From assembly GCA_036571765.1 (NCBI GenBank), contig BROE01000028.1:7509491-7573490 (forward strand): DNA of 64,000 nt, given 5' to 3'. How positions within the stretch are numbered: position 1 is the first letter of the stretch; each line of letters begins with the position of its first letter. Positions 37,301 through 51,700 of this stretch are shown here, piece by piece. The notes under the pieces are model-generated. The model ran no database searches. It had not been told where the DNA came from and worked only from the letters and a program-made list of their open reading frames with translations. The position numbers were made by a program, and so were the translations under genes. This stretch comes from Plecoglossus altivelis. Lineage: Eukaryota > Chordata > Actinopteri > Osmeriformes > Plecoglossidae.

Positions 37301-40300
37301 ACCAGGGGGGCTGGGGGGTGACAGGGGGGCTGTTCAGAAAACACATTTGCATGCAATTATTGAATTGCAGGAGAAGCTATATGCATATAACGATGGGGCT
37401 AATGTACGTGGAGCGCAACCTTACATCACCTGCGTGCCACTATCGCTCACGTCACCACGGTGACGGGCCGCGTGACGACCATCGGCTTGGATACGAGCAA
37501 GCAAATAAAGGACTCACTTTTATCAGGAGGGCCGTCTGTTCTCCGATGTAGTCGATGAGCTGCAGCTGAGCCAGGGCCTGGAGACGAACACAAACGGAAC
37601 ACAAGCTAATGAAATATTAGTGATTAGAGAGAGAACTCTGCAGCTAAGGACTGGGACACCTAGAGAGTAGTGTGCAAACACTGAGTGACACTCAGTAGGC
37701 TACAATACAGACTGTCCCCTTCCTAAAAGGGAGATGGTTTAGGACTAAGATTAGGGAGATCCAGAGAACGAGCAAAGAATTCCCGATACTTCCCAGTGCT
37801 TGATACAGATGGCAAACTAAAGTGAAAACTGGGATGTGTTGGTCTGAGGCCTGAGAAGCACGACCATTAGACAGGTGTGTTTACTATGGAACAGCAGCTT
37901 CACTACGCTGAAGATTCTCACGGCCAGAATGCAAACAGAAAACAAAGCACGCCTGTTCTGCTGACTCCTTCCTCTCCAGCCTCTCTTCCTTGTGACTGGT
38001 GGATGAGGAGCTTCATGAATTCACAGATGCAGAGTGTGGCTATCCAGCCTGCCTGCTTCTATCAGTGTGTGTGTGTGTGTGTATGTAAGAACTGGCAAAA
38101 CGCTGAAAGCAAAGTGTGTTGCTTTGTGTCTGTCTCCTTCCTCCCTTCCTCCCAGCAGCACAGCTCTAGGGGAGGATCGTTTGTGTCACAGCGTGAGCTG
38201 AGATGAGATTCTAGAGATGGGTACAGTCCTGCTCGTGTCGTCGTACAACGTGTTCCCATTTGGCTTCCAGCCCAAGAAGCGCGCGTGGTGTTGGCGTGCG
38301 CGTCGGCGTGTTTGCACCCGCGAGCGCTTGTGCGCGTGTGCGTGCGTTGGAGTGGGTGACATACCTCCATGAGAACGAAGAGAGCGGCGAAGAACAGCAG
38401 CGTGGCCCACTCCACTCTGTGCAGGATGATCTCAAAGTCCTGGATGTCTGCCAGCACCAGCAGCCACAGGGCCCCCAGGATAGCGATCCACCCTGGGACA
38501 CAGACACACAGACGCTCCCCTCAGACACTGACAGAATGAACAAACGTACATCTGTCTGTCTGAGATGGCCTGTCTGACCAGCTCTCAGCACTATAAATAG
38601 ACTTGAAAGTGATGCTTTCAGTTAAAACACAATTTGATTAATAACACATGACAGGAATATTAGACAGCTTCTGGTGAAATAAAACCATGTGGGCTAATCC
38701 AGCAGAACAGTACAGTTCCATCTGCAGTGACTAACTTTCATCTGAAATCAACAGGTTCTGATTGTACCAGCTGTTTGTCAGACGACATTACAGTGATCTT
38801 CACCAGTGATTTTCCCCAGTCTGGAAGGTGTGGTGAACATGCCTGTTGACTTGTCTTCCAACCTTTATCTAGCACATCCCTTTCTAACGATAGGAGACTA
38901 ACAGCAGGGCAGTTAGAGGAGAAAGCTGTCCATCTTACACACAGTGGCTTCAGAAAGGATTCACACCCCTTCACTTTACACATTTTACGGTGTCATAGAT
39001 TTACTTGCAATTTCGTTAAACTGCCCATTAATCTACACTTATTTGCGCGTGACAAAGGCAAAACAGACTTTAATGTGGCCCCCAAGGAGCCATCGCCCAA
39101 TCCAAATGTCAAGGCGGATGTCCTCGTGTATCTTAACACCACATATATACATGCCATAAACGTCAGGGAATCATAGCAACCGGGCCTCGCTGATGTGATC
39201 AAGAGAAAACGATGGTCGAGAGTGGAACAGGGCGACGATCCTGCGAGAGCCACATGGAGAAGATAACCTCGTTATCCTTCCTGGTTACATTATGATTCCT
39301 TGTTAACTACATTATCATCCCTTCTCAGGAGGCCGCTCCTCATTGGGCAGATATTGGAGGTGGAGAACGAAAATAAAACAAATTGGTTTACTTAAGTCGG
39401 CCGTGTGCGTGTTTTAAAAGGAGCGTGCGTGTGTGTGTCATGGCGTGGATTTCATTTCCACCCAACCGCGTGTTCCAATTCTTCTTTTTTCCTGTTATCA
39501 GATGGAGTCAAGTGGGCCCTCTAAGAGACTGATGTATTATGTATCTGGGCAAGCATGGTGGGTTTAATCAAACAGTCTTTATCAAAGCATAAGCGTTTTA
39601 GCACACGGTCCACACTCAGGGTCATGTTGGCTCTGGTTTGCGTTTACCTGGTGTTGTACACACACTCCGAGAGGAGAGAGAGAGAGCACACCCACTTGGA
39701 GCCGCAATTTGATTAAACAGGTGAAAGTTAGTAATTGCCTTGGGGAAATCATTTTACCACTGATGAAAACTGGCAAAGAGATGGAGGGGGGGGCGGGAGA
39801 CACTTAGTGGTAGATGGGGAGAGAGAGATAAAGAGATGTTTGCATGTGTCTGAAAGACGAGGGAGAGGAGAAGGAGAGGAGAGAAAGAAGAGGGAAAAGG
39901 AGTAGAGGCCAAGAAAAATGATAGAGAGAGTGGGGGAGAAAAAGAGAGGAAGAAAAATGGAGAGAGAGGAGGAAAAATGATGAAATGCAAAGAAAAAAAG
40001 CCAGGAAATAAGAGGATTGAGGAGTGGACCCCAAACCCTCGCTCTGTCTGTGGTGCTGGGTAGGGGCTGTTTGTTTAACCTTATGAGGTACTCCTGTAGA
40101 GATGCTAATTGCAAATCAGGAACAGGTGGTCCGGAGCTACATCTGCAGCTGGCACAAAGGCCTGCTGACTCAAAGCCCAGACAAACACACACAGAATCCA
40201 GGAAAACAACACATTCTTCCCTAGAATGGTTTTCGGTAGATATGACACATAAGTGTTCTTTTTGTTTTTACCAAGAGCGGCATGCTAAACTTTCTAAAAA

Positions 40301-42468
40301 AAACACTGGCTCACCATCTATAATAAAATCAGATGAACATACAAAACGAGGGCGACACAACTTTGGGATTATTATGATTCCCCTCCAGCATTGATATTCT
40401 CCAAAGCAGCCTCCTGTAGTGCGGAGAAGCAAATAGCCGACAGCGAACCAAGAGAGCTCTCCAATTAAAAAGCGCTCTGAGAAGACTCTGAGCAGCCAGT
40501 GATAGGCTCATTCATCACGCGCAGGACAGCAGTGTTCCGACTCAGGCGGCTGCGTCGTGAACGTTGTCTCGTCGCACTTGTTTATCTGAGGCCCGGTTGT
40601 TTGTTTATACGGCGCTACCAAGACAGAAGCGGAGAGAGAGTGGGCGCGGCATGACCGCTGGACGAGCCCGGTACGGCGGGTGCAAGTGCGGTTTGAGATA
40701 GCGGCCGGGGAGGCGAGGGAGGGAGACAGCTTCTCCGGCAGATAGCGTGAAGACAACAGGAAGGGACGTATGGCGCCAGGAAAGCTTGGAGATCATCAGT
40801 GTTGATGGCAGAGCTGGAGCGGTGAGCGCTAGGATGCTATCTGAAGATATAAAACAAGCGTTGGCGTGTCATCGCTCCTCACAAGACCTGGCTTTAACAC
40901 CAATCTTTGCCTGTGATTAAAAGTTGCCGTAAAAGTTTGGATGTGAACTCTCATTATACATGTTCAAAGACTACTGCAACTACCAGATGTAAATCTCTGC
41001 TCCGCCCACTTCCTGTTCCGTGCAGGAAGCATCTACTGCACGACGCGTCTAAAGACACATCCACGTGCAGTGACTCAATGACCAGGCAATATTCACATCC
41101 AAATTACATTTTGCCATGTCAACCTAATGAAATTTTAATGATGCTCAATTTCCCAAACATCGTCTGTGCCTAAATAGATTGAAACCCCACAGTGTGACCT
41201 ACGAGTATTAATGAGGGTAAGTTTGTGTGTGAGTGCGTACGTGCGTGTGTGACTGAGCGTATATGCATGTGTGAGCATGGTTTGTATGCCTTTGCTAACC
41301 CCCTGCTCTGCTAAGGGAGAGGGGGAGGGGGGGGTTGAGGGTGATGTTGTGGGTCACGCGCATTTAATCAACGTCACCGAGAGGTAAACCAAGGGAGTCC
41401 TGCAATTAACTCTCCGTGTTTGGTTACTACGTTGTGACTGCGGCTTGGAGAGGAGAGAACAAGCATCGAGACATCTCCCTTTGTGCGTCGGCTCTGGGCT
41501 AATGGAGGTAGCGTTTGGGTCAGCGGCCATCGGAACGCACACATCTGGCTGCACGCGCGTCTCACAGCTCCATTCAGAAACGTCAGATAGAGAAGCCCTC
41601 AGGTGGAGACACGCGTGTACTCACACGCGCTCTCTGACAGACTGGATAAACCCACTGTTAGCAGACACTGAGGACACCCTGAGGGACATGTGGTTTGTCA
41701 TCATCTGGCACATGCTTTAATTGGAATTCAAGGAGGTGCTATCAGATGAAAGACAGGACCGAATTCAGCGGTATTTAACTGTGATTTCCCAGGGAGAGGT
41801 TTACAAGAATGCCAGATGTTCTCAAGCGATATCTCAAGGAATCCATCCATCTTTGCCTTTATGAGGACTGTTGACATGTCCAGGGGTCATGTTTTCCAGC
41901 TAAACTCAGAGATTCACTTCGCTCTTCCCTACGCTCTGCATGTCGCTAATTAAAACAAATACAATTCCCATGTCTCCAAGCTATGGTAATTTGGTAGCTA
42001 AATAGGCCTTTGTATGATAAAAGGCTTCCCTATTGTGTGGGGTGTCCACCCACAAATAACTGATGGAGACATTGTTTATTACTATCTCTCATGTCAAAAT
42101 CAAATGAACATCTATGAGCATACATGCCCTTACGCTATCTGAAACCGTTTCAGGGGGTTTTCGTATCGAATGCACATGCTCTTAGGTTAAGTACCTAATG
42201 AGATTAAATGTGTGTTTTCGCCACGGCCTCAGAAATAGGCGCCGTCTTGCGCGGCGGACGCAAACGTGTGACAGGTCCTGAAGCAGCCGAGCATCCGTGT
42301 AATTTCCTGCCTGCGAATCTTTGTCAGCCTATTATGGGAGCTCCTTTCAAAACGCGAGAAGAAGCCCCTGCTTTATAATTACACCGCGTTACCCATGAGC
42401 ACTCATTGGCGCCTGTAAAAACAACGAGATGCCTCTTAATCATGAACGTTTTCCTCACTCTAATGAGG

Positions 42469-42502
<34 letters not shown>

Positions 42503-42576
42503 TTAGGTGGGATGGGCGGTGGTGGTGGGGGAGAGAGGGAGAGTGGAGAGTGGAGAGAGAGACAGAGAGAGAGACA

Positions 42577-42630
<54 letters not shown>

Positions 42631-43611
42631 TGCTCACCCAGATCCAGATGAACGCTGGGAACAAAGGAGTTGAGGAAGAACATGAAGATCACCACTCCCA
42701 GCACAGCAACACACTTGACCAGGAGGATTTTGTCGGTGATTCGGTGCTGTGAAGACAGGCGACAACACAAAACAAAACTAAAATGAGAATGGGGGGGAGG
42801 AGGGAGGGAGGGAGGGGGGGATCTTAACTAGAAGAACAGATAATGACATCATCAGACTCCAGCTCCCGCCTAAAGTCGGTTTTCGTAGACTAAGCCGACT
42901 TCATTAAAGAGATAACATCGGCGTTACAAAAGGCACCGCGATGAGGAAACGTGCTTTGCGGTGCCGGTTAAAATGTTGGCCCGGCACAGTTTGGATTGCC
43001 TGTAGTACCTTTTTCTGCAGCTCCTGAATATTCTGCTCCCAGTTTTTATCCTCCTGAGATATTTGCCTGCAGGAGAGAGAGAGTAGCATCAGCCCGTGTT
43101 GCTCATACTGACTGTGGGCCTCGACCACACGCGTTCATCATCCCCTCCTAGGGAGCAAACGCTCTCATCCTCTTCATTGTTATCACGCCTTTATCTCCAT
43201 TAAGATGCTTATTGATGCATTTCTCTTAGAGGAGGAAGGGGTCAGACAGCTAATTCAAAGGTCGTATTTCCCTCAACGTCATGATGAATACGGTATGCTT
43301 TAATGGGCTCATTTCACACAAGCACCACTAGTGTGCCCTTTGACCTGCCAGAGAGAAAATGAGCAGCAGGCATAAAGAGAGATGTACTGTAGTGTGTTCA
43401 AGGGGCAGCGAGGGGCCCGTGTATCCTAGTGATGGACAGCCCAGTCTCTGGCAGGGTGATCAGTCTGGCCGTCTAGACACTAACACGGGAAATGAGGTGG
43501 TGGGATAGGATGGAGGGAGGGAGACAGGGTAGGAGTTGGGGAGAAAGGGATGAGGGAAGGAGGTAGCAAGGAAGGGAAGAGGTGGGAGCGAGGGGAAAGA
43601 GAAAGGGAGGT

Positions 43612-43654
<43 letters not shown>

Positions 43655-46600
43655 AAGGAAAAAGGGAGGTAGTGAGAGATGAAGTGACAGTAGGAGGGAC
43701 GGTTCCTTCAGAAGGTTTCCTACTTTGTGGTAGGTTCTTGACTTTTCGGAGGCCTCCTACCTCCAGAAAGTGTCCTATCTGTACCTGGTATCCTACCTCT
43801 GGAATGTTTTCAGGGTCTTGCGAAGGAGGCTCTCCAGGTTGAGCACCTTCTGCATCAGCAGACACTTGACAGCCGTCTCCTCCCGGCTGGCAGGGTTGAT
43901 GCGCTGGGCCGTCGCACGCCACACACGGATCTCATGTTTGAGCTCTGAGGAGGGAACACACACAGGGGAGAGAGGGTCATGCGCTATGTTGTCTCAGCTG
44001 AAGCATCTGAATCCCTGGTAGGTCTGTCAGTATGGTCCTGCTCTGACACGTCCAGGGAGGTGGGGAGATCAGCTGGTACGAGGCTTTGATCCCAATCCCA
44101 GCCTCATCTGTCCCCACTGCAGCCAGCTGGGAGATGTGTGTGCGTGTTTCGGTTCAGGGGGCGGGGTGGAGGGAGGGGGTGGTGTTAGTCTTGGAGGTGC
44201 TGCAGCCCTCCTGTTGGGATCGTTCCCCAGCCAGGTGTCGTGCGTGACGCCCCAAGCCGGAGTGAGGACAGAGGCACAGGAGGTGGCATCCGTCCAGTGC
44301 CGAGATGGTGCCGAGGACCGCGGAGAGCGGCACCAGTTGTCAGGGTGGTTGCTATGTGCCCTTAATGACATCTAATTGGCACAGGAAAAACACTCCTGTT
44401 AGCGAATCAACGCAATTACCAATCACGACGGGAAGCCGTGAGCTGGTTTAGCTGTGTGCTTTCCCCTCCTCAGGGGGGGTGGAGATCTGAGGAGGGTTTC
44501 TATACGTGTCATATTGGCTCTGTATTGATGGGTCACCGTGGAGACCAGCAGGACAGTTCCTGTCAGTGTCCAAGGCACACTATGTCCCTGCTGCCTTATT
44601 CAGCAGCACAACCCCCCTCCCACATACAGCTCCCTTTCTCTTTTTTCTTCCCTCCATCTCTCCTTGTACTCCTCCTCTCCTCTTACATACACATGCTAAC
44701 AGAGGTGGTTGGTTCATGTGAAGACAGCAGAGATGTCTCTATGACTGAAGGCCAGCTGGCGTTTGCTCCTGGGGGTCTGGAGTCAACACTGGAGGGGGTT
44801 AGTGGTGTGACTCAACACTGATGAGATGAGACTTAAGGCATCGTGGGGAATCACCATCTTCAACATTCTAGAACCTTCCCTGAGAACCTTCCCTGAGAAC
44901 CTTCCCTGAGAACCTTCCCTGAGAACCTTCCCTGAGAACCTTCCCTGACCACTCTTCTCTCCTTTATTGGTTTGTTCTACTGGTCTGGAATGAAACTAAA
45001 ACTTGGTTCTGCACATGAATAGTGGGGGTTGCTGTTATCTAACAGAAGCAGACTGAATCCGATTGCAGATTATGCAAATGAAGAGTGATAATACAGCCTA
45101 CTGAATCACTCTGGGTGGTCAATAACCAACAGCACTGTGGACGAACGACCAAAACACAAGGTGATGTTCAAAACAGATGAAAGCAATATCATAATAGCAA
45201 TGTTCATGTGACCAGACTGGAGAGATCTGGACTCTCACACACACAACACCTTCTAACGTGTATGTTACAGTCCTGCTGTCACTGTCAACTGTCATGCAGG
45301 GTGAAAACAGCTTCTGTGGTGTGTGTGTGTGTTGTGTGTGCTGGTGGGAAAGGTACATCAGTAGGGGTGTGAGTGTACTTACTGTAAGTGCCCGTGTGCA
45401 TGTGTGAGTGTGTGTGTGTGTGTGTGCGCGGGTCAGAGCTGATTGAGGGTCATCGCCCGGAAGGTGACCTCCCCCCTCCCGTCCCTCCCCCTCGGGGGCC
45501 GCTCTCTGGGATGATGACGCCAGGGGCAGAGGGAGCGTGACAGCGGCCGCTGGCTTGCTGTGTTGGCAGCTACAGTAGTGCCATCAGCACCTTCACATCT
45601 CTGGTGCTGTTTCCGAGCACCAGAGATCGCTGTAGAAACAGCACCCCGGAGAAACAGCACCCCGGAGAAACAGCACCCCGGAGAGTCTCAACTGACTCTT
45701 CGACCATAGATAGAAGGTTTGACAGGTCATCTGAGCAGGTCAAATATTCTCGGCCTGCAGTCTACTGTGCAGTGTGTTGCTTCTGAAATCACCCCATGAA
45801 CAAAGTGGAAGCTCCAGGCTGAAGAGCGCATGCTGTTACCACCTTGCTCGCCCTCCCCAGTACAGTAACTCTGGACATCCCATAATATAACCACGTTAGA
45901 GCCGGGATGACCCAGTCATCTGATAAGGCTAGCGTTGGGCTAATTACCTAAGAGCAGAAGGGTGGAGGGGGATGGGGGTAGGCGGTGGTGGGGGGTGGGG
46001 GTCTCACGGGCCACAGTTACGCCTCCACCAGGAGGTGGGGGAGCGGTGGCTGAGGAAACGGCATCGTACCGCTGTCTACCCTGCTGTCCTGAGGTCGTCG
46101 CATCCGCCAAGCAAGGTGAGCCTGGGTCTGCACACGGCTCCTGAACGCAGGAGAGGAGCACCGCAACGCCAGGGAGAGGGGGGCGAGAGAGGCCGGGAGG
46201 AAACTAAGGAGGGTGAATAAAGGGCGTGCATGCTGTGATGAGGGAGACAAGGGGAGCGTGGGTTCTGTTCCTTACTTCAGACGAGAGCAGTGGTGGGGGT
46301 GTACTGGGCTGACAAGCGGCAGTCTGGTCAGGGGATGTCTAAGGAAAAGGCAGCCAGCCTGGATTTCGTGGATGGCGTTCAGTGCTTTGTCTTTACAGGA
46401 AATGACCTTGTTGCTACTCACCCACAATCTCACTGGATTCTTTGTTGTAGAGCTTCTTGTTCCAGTAGAGCATTCGCAGGAAGGGGAAGGAGGTTAGGAG
46501 GACCAGGCAGATTCCCAGAAACATGTAACCTGTGAAACCGGCGAAATCAATCCCCTGCAAAAACCGAATAAAAAACAGTATCACCAAATGGAATCTGCAG

Positions 46601-48704
46601 GTTTATAAATAACTTGTGGTACCAGACCCGCCCTCACGGTCACAGTCGGGGGGCTGGCAGGGGGGGCCTGCCCAGACACGGGGACGAAAGAGCTCCATGG
46701 ATCCGCTTCCTACGTCGATGATTAGAATATCCTACTTTGGGATTCTATTCAAATGCTTCAGTGTTGCACTGTCCTGCTTCCTGTCTCAGCAGTCCATGAT
46801 GCCCAGCCAAGGTCAGGGGCTGGTACAAGCCAGAATAGAGAATGTGTGTTGTCTGCACACTATCAAAATAACATTGTTTACCAGATGTATGTGAGAGGGA
46901 CAAAAAAAACAGCACAAAAACAAAACGATAGTAATAACAGGAAATCGCCAATTGCAACCTTCTAACATGCAGTTCCGATAATCACTGCATCACGTGCTTA
47001 GCTAATAGTAGAGCGGTGAATGGTACATTTTTGGTAATGAGGGTCTTTTGTCTGTTGAAAAAAAGTAGAAAAGTACCGATTTAGAAATGGCCCCTGGAAA
47101 TGGTAGGAGGGGAGTGAGGAATTCCATCAGTCCAGCAGTGGGGTGTTGGTAATTGCATCCTCATAGTTCTTCAGCTCCACCTGGCAGAAGTCTGGCAGGG
47201 GCTCAGGTTCCCCTTCTATCCCCCCCCCCACACACACACGACACACACACACATACGCGGGCAGAAAGGACTAGCTTATCTCGGCAGGAGGAGGGGTGGC
47301 GGGAACCTAAAAGGCCTGATCGGAACGCCGCAGAACCCTTCGGCCGACAACACGACCCAAGGCGTGGGTGTCTGTTGCCTTGCGTGACATCACCGCAGGA
47401 AAAGGGACCACTTACGAGAGATGAAAGGTTGGGACCCTTGTGAGACACGGCGGTGAGGTGAGTGATGTGCGGAGCGAGCGACGGGAGGGAGGGAGGGATG
47501 GGAGGGAGCGGGTGGTTAGAGAGAGGAGACAGTGACCTCTACAGGAAGAGTCTGCTCTGAATCCTGTCTGTTCAGGCTGAACTCAGGCGGTTGGATCAAG
47601 AGAACAAGCGCTGAGAGATTCCAAAACGCAACAGCAACAAAAAACACCCAAACATAAGGTAGATAAAAACAGACAGACACGGGTGACAGAGACAGTGTGA
47701 CCTGCAACACACCCCACTGAAAACCTTGTCAGTTTGTTAGAAAATAACAGGGGGTTTGAATTCCCTCCTTAGTGACAGCAGCCTTCCCCCATCTCCATTC
47801 TCCACACGGGCAGAGCTATGTTATGAGTTCTTTAACATCTGAAGGTTACATTATGCACAATAACAGCTTCCTAAAGCCTGCCAGTCCAGAGCCAGTTCCC
47901 ATGCTTCAGCAGGTCACCAGCTAGGTCATTTCCAGGAAGTACTCCATTAATGAAGCACCAGTCACAACGGCAATCCGCAAAGCCGATTGGCTGACTGTCT
48001 CCGTATATGGAATCCCCCCCACCCTTAGAATACGCTCTAATTGTGTACTGCTGAAGGAAGGCTTGCTCACTGTCTCTCCCCTCTCTTCCTCTCAGTTGGG
48101 TGCTGTGTAACCCCAGGCAATGTAGTTGGGGTACAACTGATGCAAACTCAAGAGTAAAAGAGGGAGAAATCCTCTCATCTGTTTCTGCTCCACATTCAGC
48201 AGTGGTAAACAAGTCCTCCAACTACATCCAGACCAAGGAGGGAAAATGGAGAAAAAAAATAAAAATGCAACATAAACACTAGTTGTTTGCGGCGGCGAAG
48301 TGTGCATGCGACACGCTGCGATTGGATGCAAGGCCCCGGGGTGAGGGTCGCTCTGATTGGTTGTGGGGTTTGTGATGTCCCAGCATGCATCTGTTGACAG
48401 CCGAGATGCTACAGTGGCTTCCTGGTTCAGGAGGATGACCCTCAAATGAGCCAGAGAATGTTTATCTGCCACCATCCCTCCACACACAGGGTCCTTCCTC
48501 CTGGGACAGCTGCCATGGCAACCGCACAGCTGTGCCTGCCCCCCCCCCCAACACAAACAAACCAACAAAAAATGTCCAACTGACATATCCACAAACGCGC
48601 ACACACTCACACGCACTAGCTGCTGCTCTGTCGCCAGGGAAACCCTGCCATATCCAGCTGTCCAGGCGCAACAGAAGCTGAAGCTGGTAGCCACCACAGC
48701 AGGT

Positions 48705-48787
<83 letters not shown>

Positions 48788-51700
48788 AGAATGTCAGACA
48801 AACAGGGTTTAGGTGGAGTCTCTAAGGTCTGTGGGTGCAGAGCTTTCTATGTAAAGACTGGTCTAGAAAAAAAACATGAACTTAATTCCCCCCCTCTCCA
48901 CCTAGCCACCTCCTCCCCAAAAGCTACCTCCTCAACCCAGCCCCCTGCTGTGCAGCACAGAGCGGGGTGGAGGGTCATCGGGGTTGCCAGGTTTTTACAG
49001 CGTGTTGCATCAGGTCTGCCAGCGTGTCATCGCGTCTCTCCAAGTCACAGAGTAGCATCGTGACTGAGGAAGGAGCGCTTCCTTGACGATCAAAGGACCT
49101 GCTGACGCTCCTGACACCGTTTAGCTGAGAGGAAGTAGCAAGCGGCAGCACAAGGTCCTTGTAAAAAATAAGAATCTACATTCTTCCCTCACTGCCCACC
49201 TTCGCTGCATTTTGCATGCGAGGGTTTTCACAACACCTACTGCGTCGGCTTGCCTGCCCTGGGTCTTTCCCTGGAGTGTCTGATCTCCCAACCGCTCACA
49301 CACACACAACTATAGCACATCTACCAACTCCACACGTCCAAACGTTAATCACGCACAAAGCACACTACACATCAACATCACCTTCATTGAATAGGGGACA
49401 ACGTTTACAAGAGAAGAAGACAAACAACCAAACAACCCACACCACACAAACATTCCTAAGGTTCTTCACCTTTGGCCCTCCCCTGGCCCGCCCCGCTCAG
49501 CCAGCAGGAACAGGGACAGGAAGCAGAGGGCAAAACACAATTAACCAGCTACCTAGACAAATTTAGGGTCAAGATCAACAACCGGGAAAACAAGCCTAAA
49601 AATAGAGAAATATTGCGCACGAGTGCCAGCACAACACAACACCATCTACTAACACGACACAGCACACACACACACACACACCCCTCTTCCCTCTCCCTCT
49701 CCTCCTCGTCTCCTCTCTCCTCAAGCACGCACACACCTCATCCTTCTCGCCCTCGTTGTACTGCTTTGGGCGGTCTCTCTTTCGTCCTTTATGCCTCAAC
49801 CCTGATACTTAATAAAGCCTCGTTACGCTTCTCAGGCACTATGGCCAAGTCTTCTATCGTTCACATAATCTCAATGCTGTACACCTCGACTCTACCTGGT
49901 AACACCAATCCCTTGTTCTCACAAACTGCACTCTCATTCCCTCTCCCTTCCACCTCCTGAATATAATAAAGCTTATCCCAGGTACATAGGCCCAAGTCCC
50001 ATTCGTTTCACCAAACAGCTGACACGACGGTAACTTTTTTACACCTGTCACAAACGCACCGAGTGTTAGTCGGAATCATCGGGCTTAAGCTGGATATTAT
50101 TTGTCGTTGTCCTTGTATTATACCCAAGAGTGGGGGGTGTGGAACTAAGGCGTCAGTTGTGTGTGTTGTGTGTGCGTTTGGGGGGGGGGTGGGTGGGTTG
50201 GGGGGGGGGGTCACATGTGTTTTGCCGATGACACTTTAACTTCCAGTGATTTGTATGACGCGGCGCCACCAATGCAGGAAAATTAACAACGGTGCGCACT
50301 CTACTTGCCTATTACATCATCCCGATCGACACCTGTTGCTGGGATCGATCTGTCATTTTCTTTTAAAAGCCCTGGTCCTGCTGCAACTGGGGCTCGGCGC
50401 TGCTTTTTCTTTTTTTTATGAGCCTTGTCTGGGTGTGTGTGCGTGAGCACAGCCAGGGCAGGGTGTGGAGCACAGATAAACCGTAAATCGTCTGGGTGCT
50501 TCCAGGATGAAGACGCCAGGCGATGCGTTTGGACGCAGACGGGACGCTCTTCGTGGTCAAGTGGCCGTGACTGGGAGGAAACATTCTGTCTAGACGCTGC
50601 TTTTCACCTGCGATCGTGAAAACAGGCTGGGTTCTGGATGCTAACACACAGCTGGATTGGACCAAGTTTTCCCTTCAAGGTACTCCTTGAATGTCAGCTG
50701 GTAGCTAATAGCTACCTGGTAGCCAAGCTGTGCTTACTTTTCGATGTGGAAAAAAGGGCTGTACGAATAATATTGCATTTGATTTGAGTAGAAAAGGTCT
50801 TCTAATATTCTAGACAGCTGCAGAACCTGGCCTTGCTCCTGTTTGAAACAGGCAGATTCCTTGCAATTCACCACCAACTAAAACATCAAATCAAATATAT
50901 TTGAATAGGCCTTTTTACAAGAAATGCCACTGCGTTATATACACCCTTAATATTTACCTTCAAACAACCTCAACGCTCAAGAAAGACAAGCTTAGGAGGA
51001 GTGATTCAGTGAGCGATGCAGAAACGATTGGTCATAAAGACGTGCAGAACACAGGTTAAACACAGACATACATCAATGTTAAACTCAATCGCATCTCCCC
51101 ACGACAATGATGACTGACAACTGAAGACACGTTCCTCCTCTGCCCTGACACCTCCTCTGCCCTGACACCTCCTCTGCCCTGAGACCTCCTCTGCCCTGAC
51201 ACCTCCTCTGCCCTGAGACCTCCTCTGCCCTGAGCCCTCCTCTGCCCTGAGACCTCCTCTGCCCTGAGACCTCCTCTGCCCTGAGACCTCCTCTGCCCTG
51301 AGACCTCCTCTGCCCTGAGCCCTCCTCTGCTCTGAGACCTCCTCTGCCCTGAGACCTCCTCTGCCCTGAGACCTCCTCTGCCCTGAGACCTCCTCTGCTC
51401 TGAGACCTCCTCTGCCCTGAGACCTCCTCTGCTCTGAGACCTCCTCTGCCCTGAGACCTCCTCTGCCCTGAGACCTCCTCTGCTCTGAGCCCTCCTCTGT
51501 GGTCACACCAACCTAAACAAACCAGCTGGCAGATGCAAGGGCCTACCTGTCATTATGCATGGGTGAGGGTGTGGCCTGTCAATCAGGACATATACTACCC
51601 ACTTTTTGAAAACAGCAAATCTGTTCTGTCTCCTCCTCCAACCCAAGACACACAAACATGACAGCCTGGATGTCTAACAGAAGCAGCCCTGACAGCAGAT

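Larger units (their letters stand above)
38493..42637 (-). other. oca2: oca2 intron 18
   Basis: About 4.1 kb. It holds a Tc1-like transposon-end fragment (about 38942-39075), GA-rich tracts (39678-39692, 39780-39965), a G-run (41319-41333) and the long (GA)n next to exon 18. Segments at 40.9-41.2 and 41.7-42.4 kb are complex AT-leaning sequence that could be conserved non-coding DNA. No exon was recognised. Confidence 0.7.
43945..46421 (-). other. oca2: oca2 intron 15
   Basis: About 2.5 kb with two small tandem repeats (44871-44948 and 45637-45684) and a (TG)n near 45411-45427. G-rich patches lie at 44155-44180 and 45961-46010. No coding evidence. Confidence 0.75.

Noticed and set aside
51006..51506. 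166-codon frame of repeated RAEEVSGQRRSQGRGGL-type units
   Set aside because: A 17-bp minisatellite read in successive frames; not a protein gene.
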